This document shows, piece after piece, positions 10,746 to 18,750 of a DNA stretch of 45,539 nucleotides (position 1 is its first letter; each line of letters starts with the position of its first letter). Position numbers and translations under genes: made by a program. Origin of the DNA: a bacterium (GTDB taxonomy: Bacteria > Pseudomonadota > Alphaproteobacteria > Ferrovibrionales > Ferrovibrionaceae); NCBI GenBank assembly GCA_022844005.1, contig JALHMN010000016.1, positions 1 through 45,539 on the forward strand, in the 5' to 3' direction. The notes under the pieces are model-generated. The model searched no databases. It was not told where the DNA came from and saw nothing but the letters and a program-made list of their open reading frames with translations.

Positions 10746-10759
10746 TTGATCCTTGTCAA
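10746..10759. promoter_or_regulatory. FNR/FixK-type binding site upstream of ccoN
   Basis: TTGAT-CCTT-GTCAA matches the FNR/FixK consensus TTGA(T/C)-N4-(G/A)TCAA at every defined base. The centre is about 79 bases before the ccoN ATG and about 72 bases before the divergent DUF2189 ATG. If used at the usual -41.5 position it would give a ccoN transcript start near 10794. Crp/FNR-family control of ccoNOQP under low oxygen is the established pattern in alphaproteobacteria. The box is nearly symmetric and might serve both directions. Confidence 0.85.
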
Positions 10760-10831
10760 TGCGAAGGGGCCGCAAGCGACGGAAATAGAAGCCGTGCGGG
10801 TCGGGCGACCCGGAGGACCAAAGGACCAGTC

Positions 10832-12307
10832 ATGGCGGGAACAACGACAGTCCGGACGGGCGGCGGACCGGGCGAGCAGGACTATATCGAGGATGTGGTT
10901 CGAGCGGGCGTCATCGCGACGATCTTCTGGGGCGTGGTGGCCTTCGCGGCCGGCCTCTACATCGCACTGCAGCTGGCCTTTCCGCTGCTGAACCTCGGAT
11001 TGGAATGGACGACCTTCGGGCGTCTGCGTCCGGTCCATACCTCGGCGGCGATCTTCGCCTTCGGCGGCAACATCCTGATCGCGACCTCCTTCTATGTGGT
11101 CCAGCGGACCTGCCGGGCGCGCCTGTTCGGCGGTCCGGCACCCGCCTGGTTCATCTTCTGGGGCTACCAGTTCTTCATCGTGATGGCGGCGCTGGGCTAC
11201 GTGCTCGGCATCACGGAAGGCAAGGAATACGCCGAGCCCGAGTGGTACCTCGACCTGTTCCTGACCGTCGTCTGGGTCATCTACCTGGTCGTCTTCGTCG
11301 GCACGCTGTTGAAGCGCGAGGAACCCCACATCTACGTGGCGAACTGGTTCTACGTCGCCTTCATCGTCACCATCGCGATGCTGCACATCGTCAACAACCT
11401 GGCCGTGCCGATCTCGCCCTTCAGTTCGAAGAGCTACGTCGTCTGGGCGGGCGTGCAGGACGCGCTGGTGCAGTGGTGGTACGGCCACAACGCGGTCGGC
11501 TTCTTCCTGACCGCGGGCTTCCTCGCGATGATGTACTACTTCATCCCCAAGGCCGCCGACCGGCCGATCTATTCCTATCGGCTGTCGATCGTCCACTTCT
11601 GGTCCTTGAGCTTCCTCTACATCTGGGCCGGCCCGCACCACCTGCACTACACCGCGCTGCCCGACTGGGCACAGACGCTCGGCATGACTTTCTCGATCAT
11701 GCTGTGGATGCCCTCATGGGGCGGGATGATCAACGGGTTGATGACGCTGTCGGGCGCCTGGGACAAGCTGCGTACCGTCCCTTCGCTCCGCTTCCTCGTC
11801 ACTTCGGTCGGCTTCTACGGCATGTCGACCTTCGAGGGCCCGGTCATGTCGATCCGGCAGGTGAACGCGCTCTCGCACTACACCGACTGGACCATCGGGC
11901 ATGTGCATTCCGGCGCGCTCGGCTGGAACGCCTTCATCACCTTCGGCGTCCTGTACTACCTGGTGCCCGTGCTGTGGCGCAGGCAGCGCCTCTATTCGGA
12001 TGCGATGGTCGCCTGGCACTTCTGGATCGCGACGCTGGGGATCGTCCTCTACATCACGGCGATGTGGGTTTCGGGCATCATGCAGGGCCTGATGTGGCGG
12101 GCCTATGACGAGCTCGGCTTCCTGCAATACGCCTTCGTCGAGACCGTCGTCGCCATGCATCCCTTCTATGTGATCCGCGCCGCCGGCGGGCTGCTGTTCC
12201 TGATCGGCGCACTTCTCATGGTCTACAACCTGTGGCGGACGGCGCGCGGCGACGAGCGCGCCGAGACGAGGGCGATGCCTGCCCTCGTCCTCCGGCCGAC
12301 CGCGTGA
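10832..12307 (+). CDS. ccoN: cbb3-type cytochrome c oxidase subunit I
   Basis: 491-residue catalytic subunit of the high-affinity proton-pumping cbb3 oxidase. Ligands are placed as in solved CcoN: His69 for low-spin heme b, His219 (YGHNAVGFF) plus His269/His270 (AGPHHLHY) for CuB, and His357 and His359 (IGHVHSG) for heme b3 and heme b. Tyr263 sits 44 residues after His219, the spacing of the His-Tyr cross-link. About twelve membrane helices are evident. ATG at 10832 is preceded by a GGAGG site; a longer upstream reading frame lacks family similarity. First gene of ccoNOQPGHIS, driven by the FNR-type box at 10746-10759. Confidence 0.98.
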   Translation: MAGTTTVRTGGGPGEQDYIEDVVRAGVIATIFWGVVAFAAGLYIALQLAFPLLNLGLEWTTFGRLRPVHTSAAIFAFGGNILIATSFYVVQRTCRARLFGGPAPAWFIFWGYQFFIVMAALGYVLGITEGKEYAEPEWYLDLFLTVVWVIYLVVFVGTLLKREEPHIYVANWFYVAFIVTIAMLHIVNNLAVPISPFSSKSYVVWAGVQDALVQWWYGHNAVGFFLTAGFLAMMYYFIPKAADRPIYSYRLSIVHFWSLSFLYIWAGPHHLHYTALPDWAQTLGMTFSIMLWMPSWGGMINGLMTLSGAWDKLRTVPSLRFLVTSVGFYGMSTFEGPVMSIRQVNALSHYTDWTIGHVHSGALGWNAFITFGVLYYLVPVLWRRQRLYSDAMVAWHFWIATLGIVLYITAMWVSGIMQGLMWRAYDELGFLQYAFVETVVAMHPFYVIRAAGGLLFLIGALLMVYNLWRTARGDERAETRAMPALVLRPTA

Positions 12308-12320
12308 ACGGAGGACGGAC

Positions 12321-13046
12321 ATGCGCTTCTCACACGCCATTTTCGAAAAGAACGCGGTCATGTTGACCGCAGCGGTCCTGTTGACCGTCGCAGTCGGCGG
12401 GCTGGTCGAGATCGTGCCGCTGTTCACGATCGAGACCACCATCGAGCGGGTCTCGGGCGTGCGGCCCTATTCGCCCCTCGAACTGATGGGCCGCAACATC
12501 TATGTGCGCGAAGGTTGCTACCTCTGCCACAGCCAGCAGATCCGCCCGATGCGCGACGAAGTGGAGCGCTATGGGCCCTACAGCCTGGCCGCGGAAAGCA
12601 TCTACGACCATCCCTTCCAATGGGGTTCCAAGCGCACCGGGCCGGACCTCGCCCGGGTCGGTGGGCGCTATTCGAACGAATGGCACGTGCTGCACATGGT
12701 CGACCCGCGCGCCGTGGTGCCGGAATCGATCATGCCTTCCTATCCGTTCCTGGCCGACCGGAAGCTCGAAACGAAGGCGATAGAGAAGCACCTCAAGGCG
12801 AACCGCGTCGTGGGCGTTCCCTACAGCGACGAGATGATCGCCGAGGCCCGCGCCGACCTCGAGGCGCAGGCCAACCCGCAATCCGACACGGAAGCGCTGA
12901 TGAAGCGCTATCCCAAGGCGGTGGTGGCGGACTTCGACGGCAACCCGGCCAAGCTCACCGAAATGGACGCCCTGATCGCCTATCTGCAGGTGCTGGGCAC
13001 CATGGTCGACTTCACCGAGGTGAAGCCCGCCGACGTGAAGCAGTGA
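12321..13046 (+). CDS. ccoO: cbb3-type cytochrome c oxidase subunit II (mono-heme)
   Basis: 241-residue membrane-anchored cytochrome c that passes electrons from CcoP toward CcoN. An N-terminal anchor covers about residues 12-35, followed by [15 protein letters not shown] with the heme-binding CxxCH at residues 66-70. Methionine ligand candidates lie in the [16 protein letters not shown] segment, the expected place in CcoO. Thirteen bases separate it from ccoN, with GGAGG ahead of the ATG. Confidence 0.98.
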   Translation: MRFSHAIFEKNAVMLTAAVLLTVAVGGLVEIVPLFTIETTIERVSGVRPYSPLELMGRNIYVREGCYLCHSQQIRPMRDEVERYGPYSLAAESIYDHPFQWGSKRTGPDLARVGGRYSNEWHVLHMVDPRAVVPESIMPSYPFLADRKLETKAIEKHLKANRVVGVPYSDEMIAEARADLEAQANPQSDTEALMKRYPKAVVADFDGNPAKLTEMDALIAYLQVLGTMVDFTEVKPADVKQ

Positions 13047-13059
13047 GAGGAGAGGCGCC

Positions 13060-13236
13060 ATGTCGATGCACGAACTGATGCCCTTCCTGAAGTCGCTGTG
13101 GACCGTCTGGTTCTTCGCGATGTTCATCGCCGCCGTTGCCTGGGCGATGTGGCCCTCCCGCCGCCAGAACATGGAAGAAATGGGCCGCATCCCGCTGGAG
13201 GACGACCCTACTCGTCCCGCATCCAAGAAGGCTTGA
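13060..13236 (+). CDS. ccoQ: cbb3-type oxidase small subunit CcoQ/FixQ
   Basis: A 58-residue protein starting MSMHELMPFLKSLWTVWFFAMF and ending in a charged tail (RRQNMEEMGRIPLEDD). It has one membrane helix (about residues 13-31) and the size expected for CcoQ, which stabilises the oxidase complex. ATG at 13060 follows GAGGAGAGG. It lies between ccoO and ccoP, 4 bases before the latter, which fixes its identity by gene order as well as form. Confidence 0.93.
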   Translation: MSMHELMPFLKSLWTVWFFAMFIAAVAWAMWPSRRQNMEEMGRIPLEDDPTRPASKKA

Positions 13237-13240
13237 GATC

Positions 13241-14110
13241 ATGCCGACCAAGATCGAAAAGGATTCCGTCACCGGCACGGAGACCACCGGCCATGAGTGG
13301 GACGGCATCAAGGAGCTGAACACACCGCTGCCGAAGTGGTGGATCTACACCTTCTACGTCACTATCGCGGCCTCGCTCGTCTACTACGTCCTCTATCCGT
13401 CTATCCCTCTGGTGAGCAGCTATACCAAGGGGCTCCTCGGGTACGATCAGCGCGAGGACGTGGCGCGCAGCATCGAGGTGGCCCAGGCCCAGCAGGCGCC
13501 GATGGTGAGCCGCATCCGCACGGCGACGCTGGAGCAGATCCGCGCGGACGGCGCGCTGAACGCCTTCGCCATGACCGGCGGACGGATCGCCTTCAACAAC
13601 AACTGCGCCGGCTGCCACCAGGCCGGCGGCGCCGGTGCCAAGGGCTATCCCAACCTCGCCGATGATGATTGGCTGTGGGGTGGCGCTCCCGACGCGATCA
13701 GCGGCACGATCAGGCATGGCGTGCGCAGCGCCGATCCGGACACGCGGCAGAATCCGATGCCCCGCTTCGGCCTGGACGGGATGCTGAAGCGGTCCGAGAT
13801 CGAGGATGCCGCCGACTACGTGCTGTCCCTTTCCGGGGCCAAGCACAACGAGGCAGCGGCAAAGCGGGGCGAACCGATCTATGCCGAGCAATGCGTCGCC
13901 TGCCACGGCGAGAAGGGTATCGGCAACCCGGAACTGGGCGCCCCGCGGCTGAACGATCCGATCTGGCTCTATGGCGGCGACCGCGCCAGCGTGATCGAGA
14001 GCATCTCCAATTCCCGCGCCGGGATGATGCCGGCCTGGGCCGGCCGGCTCGACGACGCGACGATCAAGATGCTGACCCTCTATGTCCACGGCTTGGGCGG
14101 TGGTCAGTAA
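13241..14110 (+). CDS. ccoP: cbb3-type cytochrome c oxidase subunit III (di-heme)
   Basis: 289-residue di-heme cytochrome c subunit that accepts electrons from soluble cytochrome c. HEWDGIKELNTPLPKWWIYTFY is the family signature before the membrane helix (about residues 34-57). Two heme sites follow, CAGCH at residues 122-126 and CVACH at 218-222, each with a downstream Met candidate (NPMPRFG; AGMMPAW). ATG at 13241 is four bases after ccoQ. Length and domain order are ordinary for CcoP. Confidence 0.98.
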   Translation: MPTKIEKDSVTGTETTGHEWDGIKELNTPLPKWWIYTFYVTIAASLVYYVLYPSIPLVSSYTKGLLGYDQREDVARSIEVAQAQQAPMVSRIRTATLEQIRADGALNAFAMTGGRIAFNNNCAGCHQAGGAGAKGYPNLADDDWLWGGAPDAISGTIRHGVRSADPDTRQNPMPRFGLDGMLKRSEIEDAADYVLSLSGAKHNEAAAKRGEPIYAEQCVACHGEKGIGNPELGAPRLNDPIWLYGGDRASVIESISNSRAGMMPAWAGRLDDATIKMLTLYVHGLGGGQ

Positions 14111-14116
14111 AGGGGC

Positions 14117-15547
14117 ATGGCCATGGACGCCGGTCCCCTATCCACCCCCCTCTACGCGGACCGCGTGCGCGTCTACCCCCGGCGCGTGCGCGGCCCCTAT
14201 CGGCAGATCAAATGGGCGCTGCTGGGCATTTGCCTGGCCGTCTACTACCTGCTGCCCTGGTTGCGCTGGGACCGCGGACCGAACGCGCCCGGCCAAGCAC
14301 TCCTGATCGACATGGAGGCGGGCCGCGCCTATTTCTTCATGATCGAGATCTGGCCGCAGGAGGTCTACCTGCTGACCGGGCTTCTGGTGCTGGGGGCGGT
14401 CACGCTTTTCCTGGTGACCAGCATCCTGGGGCGGGTGTGGTGCGGCTATGCCTGCCCGCAGACGGTCTGGACCGATCTCTTCATGGCGGTCGAGCGGCTG
14501 ATCGAGGGTGATCGCAATGCCCGCATGAAGCGCGACCAGGGCCCCACGACCCTGCTCACCGTCGGATTGAAGACTGCCAAGCACGGCGTATGGCTGCTGA
14601 TCGCCGCCGCCACCGGCGGTGCCTGGGTTCTGTATTTCAACGACGCGCCGACAGTGACCCGGGAGATCTTCACCGGGCAATCGACGCTCTCGGTCTACTT
14701 CTTCATCGGCCTGTTCACCGCCACGACGTATCTGCTGGCGGGCTGGGCACGCGAGCAGGTCTGCACCTACATGTGCCCGTGGCCGCGATTCCAGGCGGCC
14801 ATGCAGGACGAGCACAGCCTGGCGGTGACCTATCGCGCCTGGCGGGGCGAGGAGCGGGGCAAGCACAAGCAGGGCGACAGCTGGGAGGGCCGGGGCGACT
14901 GCGTCGACTGCCGCGCCTGCGTCGCCGTCTGCCCGACGGGCATCGACATCCGCGACGGCCAGCAGCTGGAATGCATCAACTGCGGGCTGTGCATCGATGC
15001 CTGCAACGAAGTGATGCGGAAGGTCGACCGGCCGCTGAACCTGATCGCCTTCGCCACGCTGTCGGGCGAGACGGCGCGGGCCCAGGGCAAGGAGGCGCCC
15101 TATCGCCTGATCCGCCCGCGCACCATCATCTATGCGCTGGTGCTGCTGATCGCGAGCGCCGCGATGCTGGCGGCACTGCTGCTTCGGCCGGCGACCGAGT
15201 TGCACGTCCTGAAGGACCGCATGCCGATCTTCGTCATGCTGAGCGACGGCGACGTGCGCAACGGCTACACGCTGAAGATCCTGAACAAGATGCGCGGCGA
15301 GAACGCGCTGCGGCTGACCCTCGAGGGGCTGCCGGGCGCGACGATCGCGGTCGCCGGCACGACCGGGACGGCGGCCGCCCTGGACCTCGAGGCGAAGCCG
15401 GATGCGGTCGCCACCTTCCAGATCCACGTCCGCGCCGAGCGCGGCGTCCTGCACGGCAAGGAGACGCCGATCGTCTTCCGGCTGAAGGACGGCGGCGGCA
15501 ACGAGGTGGCGAAGCGCGAGACCGTCTTCGCCGGTCCGGGCCAATAG
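14117..15547 (+). CDS. ccoG: CcoG/FixG polyferredoxin-like copper-assembly factor
   Basis: 476-residue membrane iron-sulfur protein; CcoG homologues reduce Cu(II) to Cu(I) for cbb3 maturation. It shows RVWCGYACPQTVWTD (about residues 107-120), QVCTYMCPWPRFQ (215-225), then two [4Fe-4S] motifs with Cys at 262, 265, 268, 272 and at 286, 289, 292, 296. The C-terminal periplasmic domain contains VRNGYTLKILNK, a FixG Ig-like segment. It begins 6 bases after ccoP and ends 10 before ccoH. Confidence 0.97.
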   Translation: MAMDAGPLSTPLYADRVRVYPRRVRGPYRQIKWALLGICLAVYYLLPWLRWDRGPNAPGQALLIDMEAGRAYFFMIEIWPQEVYLLTGLLVLGAVTLFLVTSILGRVWCGYACPQTVWTDLFMAVERLIEGDRNARMKRDQGPTTLLTVGLKTAKHGVWLLIAAATGGAWVLYFNDAPTVTREIFTGQSTLSVYFFIGLFTATTYLLAGWAREQVCTYMCPWPRFQAAMQDEHSLAVTYRAWRGEERGKHKQGDSWEGRGDCVDCRACVAVCPTGIDIRDGQQLECINCGLCIDACNEVMRKVDRPLNLIAFATLSGETARAQGKEAPYRLIRPRTIIYALVLLIASAAMLAALLLRPATELHVLKDRMPIFVMLSDGDVRNGYTLKILNKMRGENALRLTLEGLPGATIAVAGTTGTAAALDLEAKPDAVATFQIHVRAERGVLHGKETPIVFRLKDGGGNEVAKRETVFAGPGQ

Positions 15548-15557
15548 GAGACATCCG

Positions 15558-16037
15558 ATGACCGCCGCCGCCCGCCCCCGCCCCGCGATGTCCTGGGTTC
15601 CCTGGGTTTTCGTCGCCGCCTTCGCCGTGATCATCGCCGTGAATACGGTGCTGATCGTGATGGCGACCCGCACCTTCAGCGGCCTCGTCGTGGAGAAGCC
15701 CTATCTGAAGGGCATCGCCTATGAAGAAACGCTGCAGCGCGAGGCGGAGCAGGCGAAGCTCGGCTGGCAAGTGACAACCGCCTTCCGCAACGGCGAGGTC
15801 GGCCTGCGCTACCTCGACCGCGCGGGCCAGCCGATCCCGACCCTCGCCGTCCGGGCCAGGGTGACGAGCCCGGTCGGATTGGAATCCCCCCTCACCGTCG
15901 ACCTGCCCTATCGGGGCGAGGGCTGGTACGCGGCGCGCGTGAGCCTGCCACGCGCCGGGCAGTGGGAAGTCGCGGCGACGGCGACCCGCGACGCAGGCGG
16001 CGGCCACGAACGTCGCTTCCGCTTCGTCGCGCCATGA
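15558..16037 (+). CDS. ccoH: CcoH/FixH cbb3 assembly protein
   Basis: 159-residue single-span membrane protein with a periplasmic domain, required for stable cbb3 assembly. The helix covers about residues 10-35 (WVPWVFVAAFAVIIAVNTVLIVMA), after which FSGLVVEKPYLKGIAYEETL is the FixH signature. ATG at 15558 follows AGGAG. Its TGA overlaps the ccoI start as ATGA, indicating translational coupling with the copper pump. Confidence 0.96.
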   Translation: MTAAARPRPAMSWVPWVFVAAFAVIIAVNTVLIVMATRTFSGLVVEKPYLKGIAYEETLQREAEQAKLGWQVTTAFRNGEVGLRYLDRAGQPIPTLAVRARVTSPVGLESPLTVDLPYRGEGWYAARVSLPRAGQWEVAATATRDAGGGHERRFRFVAP

Positions 16038-18400
16038 CCACGCTCGCCCTCCCGCGCTCTCTCGCGCCTGCCGCGCAGGATGCGCTTTGCGCCCATTGCG
16101 GCGCGGCGGCGCCGGCGGGGAGCGGCTTCTGCTGCACCGGCTGCGAGGCGGCATACGCCCTGGTGAACCGTCTCGGGCTGGGGAGCTATTACGGCCGGCG
16201 CGCGCTCGACCCCGATCGCCCGCCGCCGCGGCCGGATCCCCTGGCGGCGATCGACCCGACGGCATTCGCCGAAGCGGCCGGCGAGGGCCAGTGGACGCTC
16301 GACCTCGCCGTGCACGGATTGCACTGCGCGGCCTGCGTCTGGCTGATCGAGACCATGCTGGCGGCCGATCCGGCCATCACCCGGGCCCGGCTGAATGCCA
16401 CCACGGCCCGCCTCAGCCTCGCCTGGACCGGACCGCGCGAGAAGGCGGCGCAGCTGGCCGCGCAGGTGGGCGCGCTCGGCTACCGCGTGGCGCCGATCGC
16501 CGCCAGCGACATGCGGGCCGACAGGGAAGAAAGCCGCGAGCTGCTGCATGCGATGGTGGTGGCGGGATTCGCCGCCGCCAATGTCATGCTGCTGTCGGTG
16601 TCGGTCTGGGCCGGCGCCGCCGGCGAGATGGGTTCTTCCACCCGCGATCTGTTCCATTGGCTGTCGGCGGCGATCACGCTACCCGCCCTTCTCTATGCCG
16701 GCCGGCCATTCGCGCGCTCTGCCTGGGCAGCGCTGCGGATCGGACGGACCAACATGGACGTCCCGATCAGCATCGGCGTCGCCCTGGCCACCGCGGTCAG
16801 CCTGTTCGAGACGCTGAACGGCGGGGCACATGCCTATTTCGAATCGGCGACCATGCTGGTGTTCTTCCTTCTCGTCGGCCGCTACCTGGATCGGCGTGCG
16901 CGCGGCCAGGCCCGGTCGGCGGTCATGCATTTCCTGTCGCTGGCACGGTCACCGGCACGGCGCATCCTGTCCGACGGAAGCAGCGAAACGGTGGCACCGG
17001 AGGCGCTGCGGCCCGGCGATCTGGTGCAGGTGGCGAGCGGCGAAAAGCTGCCCGCCGACGGTGTCCTGCTGGACGGGGAGAGCAGCATCGATACCGCCGT
17101 GCTGACCGGCGAAGCACTGCCGAAGGCGGCGCGGCAGGGGGACCTGCTGCATGCCGGCACCGTGAACCTGGGGGCGCCGCTGCGCCTGCGGGTCACCGCG
17201 CTCGGCGATCAGACCCTGGTCGGCCGGATCGCGACCCTGGTGTCCGAGGCCGAGGGCGGAAGGGCGGCTTACCGGTCGATCGCGGAACGCGTGGCGCGCG
17301 GCTATGCACCCACGGTGCATGCGCTGGCGGCGCTGTCCTTCGCCGGCTGGGTCCTGCTCGGCGGCGCCGACTGGCGGATGGCGATGCTGATCGCCGCCGC
17401 TGTCCTGATCATCACCTGTCCCTGCGCGCTGGCCCTGGCGGTCCCGGCTTCGGGGCTGGTGGCGGCCAGCCGTCTCGCCCGCGGCGGTGTGCTGCTGAAA
17501 TCGGCCACGGCGCTGGAACGGCTGGCAGAGGTGGACACCATCGTCTTCGACAAGACCGGGACGCTGACGCTGGGCCGGCCGCGCCTGGTCCGGGACGGCG
17601 GCTTCGCGGAAGCCGATCTGGCCGCGGCCGCGGAGCTGGCAGCGGTGTCGCGCCATCCGCTCAGCCGCGCCCTGGTGGAGGCCACAGCCGCCGCAAGCCC
17701 GGCGGAAGGTGTGGCGGAGCACGCCGGCCAGGGACTTTCCCTGGGCGGAACCAGGCTCGGCTCCCGCCTCTTCTGCGGCATCGAGGACGACGACGGTGCC
17801 GTCGGGCCGGAACTCTGGCTGACCCGGCCGGCCCATGAGCCCGTTCGATTCCGCTTCGAGGACGCCCTGCGTCCCGACGCCGTGGAGGCCGTGGCGGCGC
17901 TTCGGGCCTCAGGATACCGGCTGGTGCTGCTGTCGGGCGACCGCGCGCCGAGCGTGGCGGCCGTCGCCGGCGCGGTCGGCATCTCCGACTGGCAGAGCGC
18001 CCTGCTGCCGGCCGCCAAGGCCGCCTGGATCGAGAGGGCGCGCGCCGAGGGGCGCCGGGTACTGATGGTGGGCGATGGCCTGAACGATGCGCCGGCGCTG
18101 GCAGCCGCGCATGCCTCGCTGGCCCCCGCGCACGCCGCGGATGCCACCAGCGGGGCCGCCGACGCCGTCTTCCAGGGCGAGCGCCTGGGGGCCGTGCCGG
18201 TCCTGCTGGCGACGGCGAAGGCGGCCGGCAGAGTCGCACGGCAGAACCTCGTCTTCGCCCTCGCCTACAACGCGCTCGCGGTGCCGCTCGCGATCGCCGG
18301 ATTCGTCACCCCGCTGATCGCGGCGCTGGCGATGTCCTCGTCCTCGCTGGCGGTGGTCGGCAACGCGCTGCGCCTGAACGGCAGCGGGCGGCGGGCATGA
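16034..18400 (+). CDS. ccoI: CcoI/FixI copper-exporting P-type ATPase
   Basis: 788-residue P1B-type ATPase that delivers copper for the CuB centre. N-terminus: a Cys-rich knuckle (C19, C22, C33, C34, C37) typical of CcoI, then one HMA domain with LHCAACVW (C98, C101). The transport motif is CPC at residues 462-464, the phosphorylation site DKTGT starts at D506, and the hinge is GDGLNDAPAL. ATG at 16034 overlaps the ccoH stop and was preferred over a longer in-frame start at 15962, which would lie inside ccoH. Its own stop overlaps ccoS as ATGA. Confidence 0.97.
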   Translation: MTTLALPRSLAPAAQDALCAHCGAAAPAGSGFCCTGCEAAYALVNRLGLGSYYGRRALDPDRPPPRPDPLAAIDPTAFAEAAGEGQWTLDLAVHGLHCAACVWLIETMLAADPAITRARLNATTARLSLAWTGPREKAAQLAAQVGALGYRVAPIAASDMRADREESRELLHAMVVAGFAAANVMLLSVSVWAGAAGEMGSSTRDLFHWLSAAITLPALLYAGRPFARSAWAALRIGRTNMDVPISIGVALATAVSLFETLNGGAHAYFESATMLVFFLLVGRYLDRRARGQARSAVMHFLSLARSPARRILSDGSSETVAPEALRPGDLVQVASGEKLPADGVLLDGESSIDTAVLTGEALPKAARQGDLLHAGTVNLGAPLRLRVTALGDQTLVGRIATLVSEAEGGRAAYRSIAERVARGYAPTVHALAALSFAGWVLLGGADWRMAMLIAAAVLIITCPCALALAVPASGLVAASRLARGGVLLKSATALERLAEVDTIVFDKTGTLTLGRPRLVRDGGFAEADLAAAAELAAVSRHPLSRALVEATAAASPAEGVAEHAGQGLSLGGTRLGSRLFCGIEDDDGAVGPELWLTRPAHEPVRFRFEDALRPDAVEAVAALRASGYRLVLLSGDRAPSVAAVAGAVGISDWQSALLPAAKAAWIERARAEGRRVLMVGDGLNDAPALAAAHASLAPAHAADATSGAADAVFQGERLGAVPVLLATAKAAGRVARQNLVFALAYNALAVPLAIAGFVTPLIAALAMSSSSLAVVGNALRLNGSGRRA

Positions 18401-18561
18401 GCGCGCTCGTCTACCTCATCCCGATCGCGCTGCTGCTGGGGCTGGGCGGTCTCGCGGCCTGCCTGTGGGCGGCGCGGGCGGGCCAGTTCGACGACCTCGA
18501 CGGTGCCGCCAGCCGCATCCTGTTCGACGATCCAGAAACCAACCGGAGGACCCGGAAATGA
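18397..18561 (+). CDS. ccoS: CcoS/FixS cbb3 maturation protein
   Basis: 54-residue protein MSALVYLIPIALLLGLGG, one membrane helix, then WAARAGQFDDLDGAASRILFDD, the CcoS signature. CcoS is needed for insertion of redox cofactors into CcoN. Start overlaps the ccoI stop (ATGA at 18397-18400) and its own TGA overlaps the next small gene (ATGA at 18558-18561). Confidence 0.95.
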   Translation: MSALVYLIPIALLLGLGGLAACLWAARAGQFDDLDGAASRILFDDPETNRRTRK

Positions 18562-18746
18562 ACGACTTGGGCAGTTACGTCATGGCCCTGCTGGCCACGA
18601 TCTTCGCGCTAATCGGCATCATCCTGGCGGCCTTCGCCGAGGATGGCGGCATGTATCTCTTCGGCCTGTCGCTCGCCGCCTTCGGCATCCTGTTCGACTT
18701 CTTCCTGCTGAAGCGGCATTTCGATGCCGCCGACGCGGGCGCCTGA
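18558..18746 (+). CDS. Small two-helix membrane protein coupled to ccoS (function unknown)
   Basis: A 62-residue protein with two hydrophobic segments, about residues 6-26 and 33-50, joined by the short acidic turn AEDGG and ending in a charged tail (LLKRHFDAADAGA). I do not recognise a family. Its ATG overlaps the ccoS stop (ATGA), the third such coupling in a row (ccoH-ccoI, ccoI-ccoS, ccoS-this), so it is almost certainly expressed as the last gene of the cbb3 operon. That argues for a part in oxidase assembly or an accessory subunit, an inference from position. Only four bases separate its stop from that of convergent tamB. Confidence 0.82.
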   Translation: MNDLGSYVMALLATIFALIGIILAAFAEDGGMYLFGLSLAAFGILFDFFLLKRHFDAADAGA

Positions 18747-18750
18747 AGGC

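Noticed and set aside
9914-11647. Leftward N-terminal extension of the TauE/SafE-like frame
   Set aside because: It crosses the DUF2189 gene and the start of ccoN in other frames; the GTG at 9913 with its coupled stop explains the gene fully.
15962-16033. Longer N-terminus for ccoI
   Set aside because: The extra 24 residues are encoded inside ccoH in another frame; the ATGA overlap start gives the normal CcoI N-terminus.
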